Shown piece by piece: positions 26,197 to 34,066 of a DNA stretch of 64,000 bases. A program made the position numbers and the translations under genes. Source of the DNA: an uncultured Methanobrevibacter sp. (GTDB taxonomy: Archaea > Methanobacteriota > Methanobacteria > Methanobacteriales > Methanobacteriaceae); contig NZ_CACXNW010000015.1 in NCBI RefSeq assembly GCF_902769175.1, forward strand, positions 62,001 through 126,000. Direction: 5' to 3'. The first letter of the stretch is position 1. Each line of letters begins with the position of its first letter. The notes beneath the pieces were generated by a model. It did not search any database, had not been told where the DNA came from, and saw nothing but the letters and a program-made list of their open reading frames with translations.

Positions 26197-26972
26197 TACA
26201 TCTCTGCATCCCCTAAGGCATGATGGCAATGACAATCATACTCTTCAGGCAAGTCCTTAATGACATTATGCAATAAATCAATTAGTTCCTCTTTTTTCTG
26301 TCCCATAATGTCATAAACCTCTTCAACCCCTAAGGTACTTTTGGAAATTGAAGTGCAATAATTGGAAACAATAGTTATGGAACTGTAGCACATTTCCTTT
26401 TCCCTTGCAAGAACCACTTCAGGACATGTGGTCATTCCAACAACTGTTACTCCAATAATCCTAAACATTTTAATCTCAGCAGGTGTTTCAAACCTTGGGC
26501 CTTCGTTGCAAACAATGGTTCCTCCATCAACCACATTTCCATTTATACAATCTGCATGGGAAAGCAATGCATTTCTAAGCCTATTGCAAAATGGTTCATT
26601 CATGTCAATGTGAATAGCCTCATCATCATCATAAAATGTTCTAGGCCTATTTACAGTGAAATCCAAAAAGTCATCTATAATGACAATTGATCCAGGAGCA
26701 ATATCCAAGTCAACAGAGCCTACTGCATTTGTAGCCATAATCTGAGTGACACCTAACTGTTTTAAAGCCATAATATTTGCCTTAAAATTTATTTTATGTG
26801 GAGGGCAACTGTGACCTTCAAGGTGTCTTGGCAAGAAAGCAACATCTTTGCCTTCAATATTAAACAGAGAAACCACTACAGATCCATACTCTGTTTCAAC
26901 AGTCCTTTTTTCGACATTATCTGCCAAACCAGTTATTTCTTCTACTCCACTGCCGCCAATAATTCCAATCAT
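26196..26972 (-). CDS. mtnP: S-methyl-5'-thioadenosine / thioinosine phosphorylase
   Basis: A purine-nucleoside phosphorylase family enzyme. It cleaves methylthioadenosine (or its inosine form) with phosphate, recycling the by-product of polyamine or radical-SAM chemistry. Signatures are the N-terminal IIGGSGVEE, LPRHLEGHSCPPHKINFKAN and ATNAVGSVDLDIAPGS phosphate/ribose sites, VCNEGPRFETPAEI, and VVGMTTCPEVVLAREKEMCYSSI. Asp versus Asn at the base-binding site cannot be judged reliably by eye, so MTA versus MTI preference is open. Length 258 is normal. The start follows TTGAGG. CHCHH near the C-terminus is an unusual Cys/His cluster. Confidence 0.92.
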   Translation of the reverse strand: MIGIIGGSGVEEITGLADNVEKRTVETEYGSVVVSLFNIEGKDVAFLPRHLEGHSCPPHKINFKANIMALKQLGVTQIMATNAVGSVDLDIAPGSIVIIDDFLDFTVNRPRTFYDDDEAIHIDMNEPFCNRLRNALLSHADCINGNVVDGGTIVCNEGPRFETPAEIKMFRIIGVTVVGMTTCPEVVLAREKEMCYSSITIVSNYCTSISKSTLGVEEVYDIMGQKKEELIDLLHNVIKDLPEEYDCHCHHALGDAEM

Positions 26973-27029
26973 ATAATAACCTCAATAAAAATAAATCCTC
27001 AATTTCTTAATAAAATAGTAAATTAATAA

Positions 27030-27269
27030 TTAATAATTAATAAATTAACAACCAGTAAATCAACAATCAATAAACCGATAAATAACAAATTAACAATTAG
27101 TAAAATAATAATTAATAAACTGACAATCAGTAAATCAACAATCAATAAACCGATAATCAACAAATTAACAATTAGTAAAATAATAATTAATAAACTGACA
27201 ATCAGTAAATCAACAATCAGCAAATTAATAATTAATAAACTGACAATCAGTAAATTAACAATTAGTAAA
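27030..27269. repeat. 15-bp minisatellite, 16 units, with 75-bp higher-order period
   Basis: Sixteen 15-bp units fitting NNNAYAATYARTAAA. Five unit variants follow in order and the order then recurs (27090-27164, then 27165-27239 with slight change), giving a 75-bp second-order period. It lies between the mtnP 5' side and the rtcB 3' end. A left-facing open frame reads Leu/Ile/Val repeats but is only a by-product of the 15-bp unit. Confidence 0.9.
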
Positions 27270-27317
27270 TTTTATTTAATATAAAAAAAATTTAAAAAAA
27301 AATAAAAAGGACAAAAA

Positions 27318-28766
27318 TTATCCTTTTGTAACTGCTAAAGGAACAACTTTAGCTACTAATTTAGCAATTCCTGCATCGTGAGATGTTTTAACAACAGAAT
27401 CCACATTCTTATATGCACTTGGTGCTTCTTCTGCCAACACAGGAGCAGAGTTTGCTTTCACATGAATTCCTTTTGCATTTAACTCTTTTTCAATTTGGTC
27501 TGCAGTGAACTGTTTCTTAGCAGCAGTTCTTGACAATACTCTACCTGCACCATGAGCAGTTGAACCAAAGGTCTCTTCCATAGCTACATCGGTACCATGC
27601 AAGACATAGGATGCTGTACCCATAGTTCCAGAGATTAAGACAGGCTGTCCTACAGATCTGTATTCCTTAGGAATTTCACGTCTTCCAGGACCAAATGCAC
27701 GAGTAGCTCCTTTTCTGTGAACAAGAACTTCCATATGGGAACCTTTTACCTTATGAACCTCTTTTTTAGCGATATTGTGTGCAACATCGTAAACTATTCC
27801 CATATCCATATCCTCAGCACTGCGGGAGAAGACCTCTTCAAAGGATTGCCTTACCCAGTGAGACATCATTTGACGGTTTGCCCATGCATAATTAGCTCCA
27901 GCAGCCATAGCCTTCAAGTAACCTTGTGCCTCTTTAGAGTCAATCGGTGCACAAGCCAATTGCCTATCTGGAATGTTGATTTTATAGTTTCTATAAGCCT
28001 TATCCATTTTTCTCAAGTAATCAGAACAGATTTGATGTCCGCATCCTCTTGAACCACTGTGAATCATGATTGCTATTGATCCTGCTTCAAGGCCAAATGC
28101 CTTTGCAACATCTTCATCATAGACCTCTTCAATCTTTTGAACTTCAAGGAAGTGGTTTCCAGAACCTAATGAACCTAATTGAGGAACTCCTCTTTTTTTA
28201 GCCTTGGCGCTTACAACAGCAGATTCAGCTTCCTTCATTCTACCGTTTTCTTCCAAGAACTTAAGGTCATCTTCCCAACCGAATCCACGTTCAACAGCCC
28301 ACCAAGCACCATAATCAAGCACTTCATCGATTTCATTGTCTTTAAGTCTTATTTGGCCTTTACTTCCTACACCTGATGGAATGTTTTTAAATAAAACTTC
28401 TGTAAGCTCTTTAAGCTTAGGCTTGATTTCATCTTCAGTTAAGTTAGTTCTAAGCATTCTAACTCCACAGTTAATATCAAAGCCCACTCCTCCAGGACTT
28501 ACAACACCATTATTATAATTGAATGCACCTACACCACCGATGCTGAATCCATATCCAAAGTGAATGTCCGGCATAGCAATAGATGCACCTTGAATACCTG
28601 GCATACATGCTACATTTGCCACTTGCTCAAGTGCTCCCTCTTCAATGTTTTCAACAGCTTCATCGTCAAGATACATTCTTCCAGGAACTCTCATTTCTTT
28701 CTTGTAACTGCTTGGAAGTTCCCAAACATTATCTCTTACCTTTTCAAGACTTTCTTTAATAGACAT
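27318..28766 (-). CDS. rtcB: RNA-splicing ligase RtcB
   Basis: Joins 2',3'-cyclic phosphate and 5'-OH RNA ends in tRNA splicing, using GTP and Mn2+. It has [13 protein letters not shown] with the metal Cys, [23 protein letters not shown] with metal His residues, and [18 protein letters not shown] around the GMP-accepting His. The 482 residues have no intein, unlike some archaeal homologues. I start at ATG 28766 (MSIKESLEK) rather than GTG 28775, because the AGTGAT ribosome site overlaps the latter. Its activator archease is encoded 255 bp upstream in the same direction. Confidence 0.96.
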   Translation of the reverse strand: MSIKESLEKVRDNVWELPSSYKKEMRVPGRMYLDDEAVENIEEGALEQVANVACMPGIQGASIAMPDIHFGYGFSIGGVGAFNYNNGVVSPGGVGFDINCGVRMLRTNLTEDEIKPKLKELTEVLFKNIPSGVGSKGQIRLKDNEIDEVLDYGAWWAVERGFGWEDDLKFLEENGRMKEAESAVVSAKAKKRGVPQLGSLGSGNHFLEVQKIEEVYDEDVAKAFGLEAGSIAIMIHSGSRGCGHQICSDYLRKMDKAYRNYKINIPDRQLACAPIDSKEAQGYLKAMAAGANYAWANRQMMSHWVRQSFEEVFSRSAEDMDMGIVYDVAHNIAKKEVHKVKGSHMEVLVHRKGATRAFGPGRREIPKEYRSVGQPVLISGTMGTASYVLHGTDVAMEETFGSTAHGAGRVLSRTAAKKQFTADQIEKELNAKGIHVKANSAPVLAEEAPSAYKNVDSVVKTSHDAGIAKLVAKVVPLAVTKG

Positions 28767-28950
28767 AATTATCACTGCAATGATTAAAATAATAAATTTG
28801 TATAAAAATTAATCTTTAGTTTTGTTATATAATTTAATTTTAATATAGTACTATAATCTATGTTTTATTATACATTTAAAATTAATTGTTAAAATTATAA
28901 CTAACAAAAATTAGTAAAAGGCATTAGGAATGATGAAAATAAAAAAATAA

Positions 28951-29021
28951 GAGTATCCGCCCCCAACAATAAAACCCTTTTGATCAAACTTTTGCAAGCC
29001 GAAGGCTCGTAAAAGTTTGGG
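28951..29021 (-). terminator. 3' hairpin element (dispersed family) behind archease
   Basis: Stem CAAACTTTT/AAAAGTTTG (28985-28993/29011-29019) encloses an inner AGCC-GAA-GGCT hairpin. On the coding strand it is followed by GATCAAAAGGGTTTTATTGTTGGGGG. It directly follows the archease stop. Confidence 0.7.
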
Positions 29022-29486
29022 TTATAAATCCAAAATAGCCCTAAGCTTAAAAACACCATCATCTTCCTTAACATCCATCTTATGAAAGGTGATGGCCTTT
29101 ACTTCAGACTTTGGTGTATGGATGTCCCAGTTTATCTCTTCACCATAAGCGGAACAGGTCAATTTATAATTGTTTAAGTCAGATGAATCATCAACTATTT
29201 TTTCAATATCAACATTAAAATCAGAAAAGAAGAGAAACTCAGTGTCCTGCAGGAACAAAAGCTCTTCCAAATAATCATATAAAAGGGAGACCAAATCTTC
29301 AGAGACTATTTCAAAATCTCTAGACTCTTCCTTTTTTACATCCCCAATATCAGTTATAACATCGAACATAGCAAGCCCTGCATTTTCATATGCCTCTTCC
29401 AATGTGTTTCCATAGGCATAAAATCCAATATCTGCAGTGACATCAAAATAATCATACTTATTTACTCTTGATTCTTTCATTTCCAT
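29022..29486 (-). CDS. Archease (RtcB cofactor)
   Basis: A small acidic protein that accelerates RtcB guanylylation and widens its nucleotide use. It starts KYDYFDVTADIGFYAYGNTLEEAYENAGLAMFDVITD, the archease signature with metal-binding Asp, and ends AYGEEINWDIHTPKSEVKAITFHKMDV with the second conserved Asp/His region. Length 154 is slightly longer than many but complete. It lies just upstream of rtcB, a pairing commonly seen in archaea. Confidence 0.92.
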   Translation of the reverse strand: MEMKESRVNKYDYFDVTADIGFYAYGNTLEEAYENAGLAMFDVITDIGDVKKEESRDFEIVSEDLVSLLYDYLEELLFLQDTEFLFFSDFNVDIEKIVDDSSDLNNYKLTCSAYGEEINWDIHTPKSEVKAITFHKMDVKEDDGVFKLRAILDL

Positions 29487-29865
29487 AGCTATGCACCAAT
29501 TGTTAACTCTACAAAATTAACTTCAACAATTTATTATTTAATTTTAATATTATATAAACTCCTTGAAAATCTGAATTCAAAACAGCAAGCATAAAGATAA
29601 AACCAATTGAATCAAGCCAATATTAGAAATGAAAATACGCTCAAATCAAGAACATATCCCAAATAAAATACACCCAAATCAAGAACATATCCCAAATAAA
29701 ATACGCTCAAATCAAGAACATATCCTAAATAAAATACACTTGAAATCCTACCCTATATTAGTTTTCAAATGCTCTCTTTCTCTTTTTTTATATATGCTTT
29801 TCAACTTACTATTAGTACAGAGAGGAAAACTGAAAAAAATTTTAATTTAAACTGAGGTGAAAAAA
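29487..29865. repeat. Spacer with 33-bp minisatellite (29632-29748) and promoter of the small peptide gene
   Basis: Three full and one partial copy of a 33-bp unit beginning AAAATACGCTCAAATCAAGA start at 29632, 29665, 29698 and 29731. Since 33 is divisible by three, a rightward frame reads an 11-residue repeat (KIRSNQEHIPN), but it lacks a ribosome site and is doubtful as a gene. TATATATGC near 29790 may be the promoter of the next gene. Confidence 0.7.
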
Positions 29866-30054
29866 ATGATAAAACACACTAGTAATAATTGCGACTTAAG
29901 AAGAAGAAACAGTTTAACCGATCCTATGACTTTTCATAACATCCGAATAGACTTTAAAGATTGCATGGTAATATTTGTAGTTCTTACAGTATTACTTTTA
30001 TCAATTTTAGCTGTTAGCGCAGATCCAAGCCCAGACATGATGGCCTGGGTATAA
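29866..30054 (+). CDS. Small single-helix or exported peptide precursor
   Basis: A 62-residue product starting at ATG 29866, six bases after GAGGTG. Residues about 1-30 are polar and basic (RRRNSL), then a hydrophobic segment, CMVIFVVLTVLLLSILAVSA, ends in an AVSA signal-peptidase-like site. What follows is only DPSPDMMAWV and stop. If cleaved, a 10-residue peptide would be released; otherwise it is a small membrane protein. No family recognised. The strong ribosome site, clear hydrophobic core and a structured region directly downstream support it as real. Confidence 0.55.
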   Translation: MIKHTSNNCDLRRRNSLTDPMTFHNIRIDFKDCMVIFVVLTVLLLSILAVSADPSPDMMAWV

Positions 30055-30076
30055 TTAAACAATATCAAACCAAACC

Positions 30077-30281
30077 CATTGTTTATTAAAGGATGTAACC
30101 ATATAAGATAAAATTATGCAGTGAACTATGAATATTATCGTGCAGTAAATTTTTATAGTTTTTTCTTATAGTTCTAGACGTTTCCTAGAACTAATAATTT
30201 TAAATCTAAAAAATTTCTAAAAAAAACATCTCATAAATAGTTAGAATTTATAGATTGAATTGATTACATCCTTTAACAATG
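30077..30281. ncRNA. 205-bp element bounded by long inverted repeats (RNA or MITE-like)
   Basis: Left arm 30077-30098 and right arm 30264-30281 pair over 18 bp (core TAAAGGATGTAA/TTACATCCTTTA) with a 4-base bulge. Inside are an 8-bp hairpin, AGTTCTAG/CTAGAACT (30170-30192, 7-nt loop), and a weaker AACTAT/ATAGTT pair (30124-30160). It starts 22 bp after the small peptide stop, so it could be that gene's 3' region, a separate RNA, or a small inverted-repeat element. No target duplication was seen. Confidence 0.5.
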
Positions 30282-30520
30282 TGTTAATAGTTTTTGATAA
30301 TTTTAACCAATATTAAATTTTTTATTTTCATTTATCATTTTAAATCACTAAAAACCAATAAACAACCACCTTTAATCCTTTAAACACCATACATTAATTT
30401 TTTTGCTTATTTTAATTTTATGCAGATAATTTACTGGATTATTGACTTTAAAACTTTTTTTAATTTTGAAAAATCAAAATCCTTATTTTAAACTCTTTTT
30501 ACCTTAAAAACCATAAGAGA
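30282..30520. other. AT-rich spacer downstream of cdc6
   Basis: Low-complexity sequence with no gene or strong dyad. It lies between the structured element and the 44-bp repeats. Confidence 0.35.
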
Positions 30521-30649
30521 ATAAAAACATTAATTTAACCCTTTTTAAACTAAAAAATAGAAAAAACACTTATTTTAACCATATTTGAAATTAAAAAAAT
30601 AGGATAAAAACACTTATTTTAACCATATTTGAAATTAAAAAATAGGATA
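30521..30649. repeat. Three ~44-bp tandem repeats next to cdc6
   Basis: Two nearly identical 43-44 bp units (30562-30605, 30606-30648), each with AACACTTATTTTAACC and ATATTTGAAATT, preceded by a degenerate third copy from about 30521. They end about 85 bp beyond the cdc6 stop. TTTGAAA recalls part of methanogen origin-recognition boxes, but the match is weak. Confidence 0.6.
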
Positions 30650-30734
30650 AAAATTAGCCTTTAGCAGTTTAAAATTTAAAAAAAGAACAAAAATAGAATA
30701 GAAAATAAAAAATAAAAAAAGAATATGATTAAAT

Positions 30735-31853
30735 TTAAAGATTACATCGCTTAATGTCTTCAGGAGCAAATCTTAAGATAATCTCTCTTGAATTGCCTCT
30801 GACTCCTTTTCCAGTAAACTTAGTATCAACCAATCTTAAGAATTCAAGTTTTTCAAGAGTTCTATTGAAAGTGGCATAGCTTACATTAGCCTCTTCCTTA
30901 AATTGTTTAGACAATTCACCAGCAGTTAAAATCTCATCACTTTCAACAACTGCCCTAAGCAATGTTCTTTCAATGTCATTTAATGAATTGATTGTTTCAA
31001 TTAAATTAATTGACCCTTGCTTGGATACAGCCTCTTCAACATGCTCTAAAGTAATTGATCTGCTTGCATTAGCTTCTGCAATATTACCGCATACTCTAAG
31101 AAGATCAATTCCAACTCTCAAATCTCCAACCTCAAGGGTGTGATTTGAAATTTCTTCAATTATCTCATCTGAAATTACCCCTGGATAAAATCCGGCTTTA
31201 GCCCTATCAGAGAGAATGCTGAATATTTCAGAATAAGTGTATGGCTGGAATGTGATGTCTTGAGGAATGAATACAGTATTCACATTCTTATCAAGGGCAT
31301 ATCTGAATTCCAAGTCTGAGAGAATTGCGAAAATGCCAGTTCTCACTCCTTCAAATTCTTCATAAGCTCTTAAAATATCATAAAAGATTTTATTAGCATG
31401 TTGGGTTTGGAACAAATAATTGACATCATCAAATGCAACAACCAATGCCTTGTTTTCATTTGAAAGATGCTTCATGATTTTTTCATAAACTCTTGAAAAT
31501 GGAACTCCAGTCTCTGGAGGCTGATGTCCAAATAATTTTTTATGAATTTGAGAAAAGATTCCAAAACGTGTTGTATGCAATTGACAATTGATATAACAGC
31601 AAACAACCTTATCAGTGTTCCTTTCCACTAATTCAAAAACCTTTTTAAGTGCTGTTGTTTTCCCTGTAGCACATGATCCCATAATAACTGAATTAGTAGG
31701 GCGACCTCCTTGAATTGCAGGCCTAATGCACATAGCCATCCCTTCCATTTGACTATCCCTGAAATTAAAGTTTTCAGGCATATAATCAGGGTTAAATGCA
31801 TTAATGTTTTGGAATAATGTTTCATCTCCCATTAAAATATCTTCTATTGCCAT
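30735..31853 (-). CDS. cdc6: Orc1/Cdc6 replication initiator
   Basis: Archaeal origin-binding AAA+ ATPase and helicase loader. Walker A GSCATGKTTAL is near residue 60, Walker B LVVAFDDVNYLF near residue 145, a sensor/arginine region around ILSDLEFRYAL, and a C-terminal winged helix after about residue 290 (GELSKQFKEEANVSYATFNRTLEKLEFLRLVD). Length 372 is typical. There is no Shine-Dalgarno site; a TATA box at 31873-31882 places transcription at or near the ATG, so the mRNA is probably leaderless. In archaea such genes often lie beside a replication origin, and repeats flank this one. Confidence 0.95.
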   Translation of the reverse strand: MAIEDILMGDETLFQNINAFNPDYMPENFNFRDSQMEGMAMCIRPAIQGGRPTNSVIMGSCATGKTTALKKVFELVERNTDKVVCCYINCQLHTTRFGIFSQIHKKLFGHQPPETGVPFSRVYEKIMKHLSNENKALVVAFDDVNYLFQTQHANKIFYDILRAYEEFEGVRTGIFAILSDLEFRYALDKNVNTVFIPQDITFQPYTYSEIFSILSDRAKAGFYPGVISDEIIEEISNHTLEVGDLRVGIDLLRVCGNIAEANASRSITLEHVEEAVSKQGSINLIETINSLNDIERTLLRAVVESDEILTAGELSKQFKEEANVSYATFNRTLEKLEFLRLVDTKFTGKGVRGNSREIILRFAPEDIKRCNL

Positions 31854-32104
31854 ATAATTTATTATATGTTAACTTATATAAAAAAGTTCTTTAATTTTGA
31901 ATAATCTCATACAAATTTTAATAAAAAAATGGATAGAATCCTAAAGATAAAAAGAGGGAATTAAATTAAATAAAAATCACAGTTTTTAAATATTTAACTG
32001 CTATTTTTGGTAAAAAAAATAAAAAATCAAATGTAAAAATAATTTAAAATAAGAAAAAATAAATGAAATAAAGAATAGATAAAAAAAGAAAGTGATAAAA
32101 AGGA
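31854..32104 (-). promoter_or_regulatory. cdc6 upstream region with TATA box
   Basis: CTTATATAAA (TTTATATAAG leftwards) at 31873-31882 is about 20 bp before the cdc6 ATG, fitting a leaderless transcript. The remainder is AT-rich; no convincing paired origin-recognition boxes were found by eye. Confidence 0.55.
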
Positions 32105-32842
32105 TTATTTGACAATATCCACTAAATTAATCACTTCTACATCCGTATTTTCCTTTATCCAAGCAAGCAATCTTTCTGCAAAGATTAGTTTTTTGGTTTT
32201 GACCTCATCTGCAGGACCTGTTTCCCCTTCAATATTAGGTCTTGAATATTTGGTTACAGTTGTTCCAAAATCCATTCCTGCAAGAACCAATTCCTCACAT
32301 CCTAATGCAAGGGTGAAAAACATTGCCCTATCACCATCGGTAAAACCGCCAAAGTTGTATAAATGACCTACAGGCACAGATTGGGTTGTTCCAAGAATCT
32401 TGTTAAAGCTGGTGGTCCATGTATCAATAAGCTCTTCATTGTCTCCATGGGCATGAATGACAAAATAGGATCCTAAGGAGTTTGCAGTCAACAAGTCAGA
32501 CATCTTGCCGTCTAAGTCAGTTGCAACAATGTCTGGGACAAGGTCCTCTTCAAGCATTGCAGTAGTGGCACCATCTGCAGAAACAAGGAGATACTCGTTT
32601 AAATCATAATTTTCCTTAACATAATTAATGTGTTTCTTTAAGGAAGGACCTGCACCAAAGACAATGAACTTTGAAGTGTATTTCTTCTCCATGATTTCAT
32701 CAAAGAAATCGTCAATGGTCAAGCATCCTTTCTTATCAAGAATGCTGTCTAATAAATCTGCAGTTTTCTCATCTCCTTCTCTTGAAAATCCAAGAGTGTC
32801 AAGAATTTCTTCATACCATTCTTCCCATTCATTAATATCCAT
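32105..32842 (-). CDS. mptE: 6-hydroxymethyl-7,8-dihydropterin pyrophosphokinase (archaeal type)
   Basis: Uses ATP to activate 6-hydroxymethyldihydropterin for tetrahydromethanopterin synthesis. It belongs to the DUF115/MptE family: FIVFGAGPSLKKHI, LVSADGATTAMLEEDLVPDIVATDLDG and YFVIHAHGDNEELI are diagnostic, with the DLDG metal-binding acidic cluster. GFTDGDRAMFFTLALGCEELVLAGMDFG forms the second half. Length 245 is normal. AAAGGTG precedes the ATG. Upstream surE is transcribed in the same direction. Confidence 0.93.
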   Translation of the reverse strand: MDINEWEEWYEEILDTLGFSREGDEKTADLLDSILDKKGCLTIDDFFDEIMEKKYTSKFIVFGAGPSLKKHINYVKENYDLNEYLLVSADGATTAMLEEDLVPDIVATDLDGKMSDLLTANSLGSYFVIHAHGDNEELIDTWTTSFNKILGTTQSVPVGHLYNFGGFTDGDRAMFFTLALGCEELVLAGMDFGTTVTKYSRPNIEGETGPADEVKTKKLIFAERLLAWIKENTDVEVINLVDIVK

Positions 32843-32944
32843 TTTTACACCTTTTAATAAATTGAATAAATAAAATAATACAATTAAAAATAACTGTTAT
32901 CTATTTTTTAAAGCCACAATTATCAATTAGCTAATGCCATAATT

Positions 32945-33060
32945 AAAATTCCCAATCTTCCAAACCACTGATTTTACCACCATAGCAAGACTTAAAGGAG
33001 TCAAAACTCCCAATCTTCCAAACCACTGATTTTACCACCATAAGCAAGACTTAAAGGAGT
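32945..33060 (-). repeat. 58/59-bp tandem duplication of the surE 3' end
   Basis: Two copies of the last ~58 bases of surE lie side by side (CCCAATCTTCCAAACC at 32951 and 33009). The inner copy is coding and ends in TGA at the junction. The outer, untranslated copy has one base fewer (CATAGC versus CATAAGC) and still shows the old DWEF-stop ending. Confidence 0.9.
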
Positions 33061-33789
33061 CAAGCTAGGTCTTCTTTCAACCAATAAACAATGCCCATCA
33101 GTTCCTTCCTCATAATCCTCAATCAATTTAGGAACATTCATAACTGTATCATTGCCCTCATCATCCACTCGCTCAAGAATGTTAAAGTCTAGCATCCTAT
33201 CTGCAAGATAAGTGATCTTAATCTTATCAAACAATGGCTTAGATGGAATATTTAGATTAAATAAGTCAACTCCTTCCGGAAGCCCTTCATCCAATACCCT
33301 TTTAACGACTTTAACTAGAATCTTCTGAGCAAAACTATAATCTGTATCCACATACCAGTTTCCTTCCTCATCCTGCTTAAAGCAATCGTCATCCAAAAAC
33401 TGTGAACATGCAATTGCAGGAACTCCAAGGCCAACAGCTTCCACTGCAGCACAAACAGTTCCAGAGGTAGTGATTTGGAGTCTGCTGATATTGATTCCCG
33501 GATTGATTCCAGTTACAACAAGATCAGGCTTTTCATCACAAACATAGTTAATACCTACATTAACAGAATCTGCTGGAGTTCCAGACAATCCATAAGCCAT
33601 GCTGCCATCTGCCAATTCATATTTATCCAAATACATGTGCTTCATAATGTTGACCTTACGGCCTACAGCACTGTTATTCTCTTGAGGAGCTACAACAATA
33701 GTATTGGCAAAGCCTTCCAATGCCTGTTTGCTAGCTAAAATACCAGGGCCAAGAACACCATCATCATTAGATATTAAAATATTTTTCAT
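33001..33789 (-). CDS. surE: 5'/3'-nucleotidase SurE
   Basis: A metal-dependent phosphatase acting on nucleoside monophosphates. The start MKNILISNDDGVLGPGI has the metal DD pair; VVAPQENNSAVGRKV and VVTGINPGINIS carry the Ser and Asn ligands, and SGTVCAAVEA follows. The protein is 262 residues and ends GLEDWEF. The stop codon was created at the junction of a tandem duplication of the gene's last 58 bp, so the protein end is unchanged. AGAGAGG precedes the ATG. It is upstream of mptE. Confidence 0.95.
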   Translation of the reverse strand: MKNILISNDDGVLGPGILASKQALEGFANTIVVAPQENNSAVGRKVNIMKHMYLDKYELADGSMAYGLSGTPADSVNVGINYVCDEKPDLVVTGINPGINISRLQITTSGTVCAAVEAVGLGVPAIACSQFLDDDCFKQDEEGNWYVDTDYSFAQKILVKVVKRVLDEGLPEGVDLFNLNIPSKPLFDKIKITYLADRMLDFNILERVDDEGNDTVMNVPKLIEDYEEGTDGHCLLVERRPSLTPLSLAYGGKISGLEDWEF

Positions 33790-33990
33790 GAAAAAACCTC
33801 TCTTTATCTTTGAATATTCTTGAAGAATTTTTCTTGATTATTAGTTTATTTTTAATAATACTTAAAAATTCTTAAAAAAAAATAGCAATGATTTAATAAA
33901 AAATAATAAATTATGAAAATCAAATATAAAGGACTATTTTTAAAAAAAAACCTATTTTTTATTATTATTTTCATGATTTGAAATATGTAA

Positions 33991-34066
33991 GCAAGTACTT
34001 GCACTCGGAAAGATATATAGGGATTGCTTTATTTAAATAACTATGGATAACTAAATTGGGGAAGAC
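33991..34066 (+). promoter_or_regulatory. Promoter of the first adhesin, with 12-bp palindrome
   Basis: A perfect palindrome GCAAGTACTTGC (33991-34002) is followed by AGATATATAG (about 34011-34020) as TATA box and a GGGGAAG ribosome site. A degenerate relative (GCAAGCAACCACTTACATGC) precedes the TATA box of the third adhesin near 41927-41946, suggesting joint regulation. Confidence 0.5.

Noticed and set aside
27023-27223. Leftward Leu/Ile-rich membrane protein
   Set aside because: It is only the 15-bp minisatellite read in an open frame; no ribosome site and no non-repeat sequence.
29629-29850. 73-codon rightward ORF with 11-residue repeats
   Set aside because: Comes from a 33-bp minisatellite; no ribosome site; its second half overlaps the promoter of the small peptide gene.
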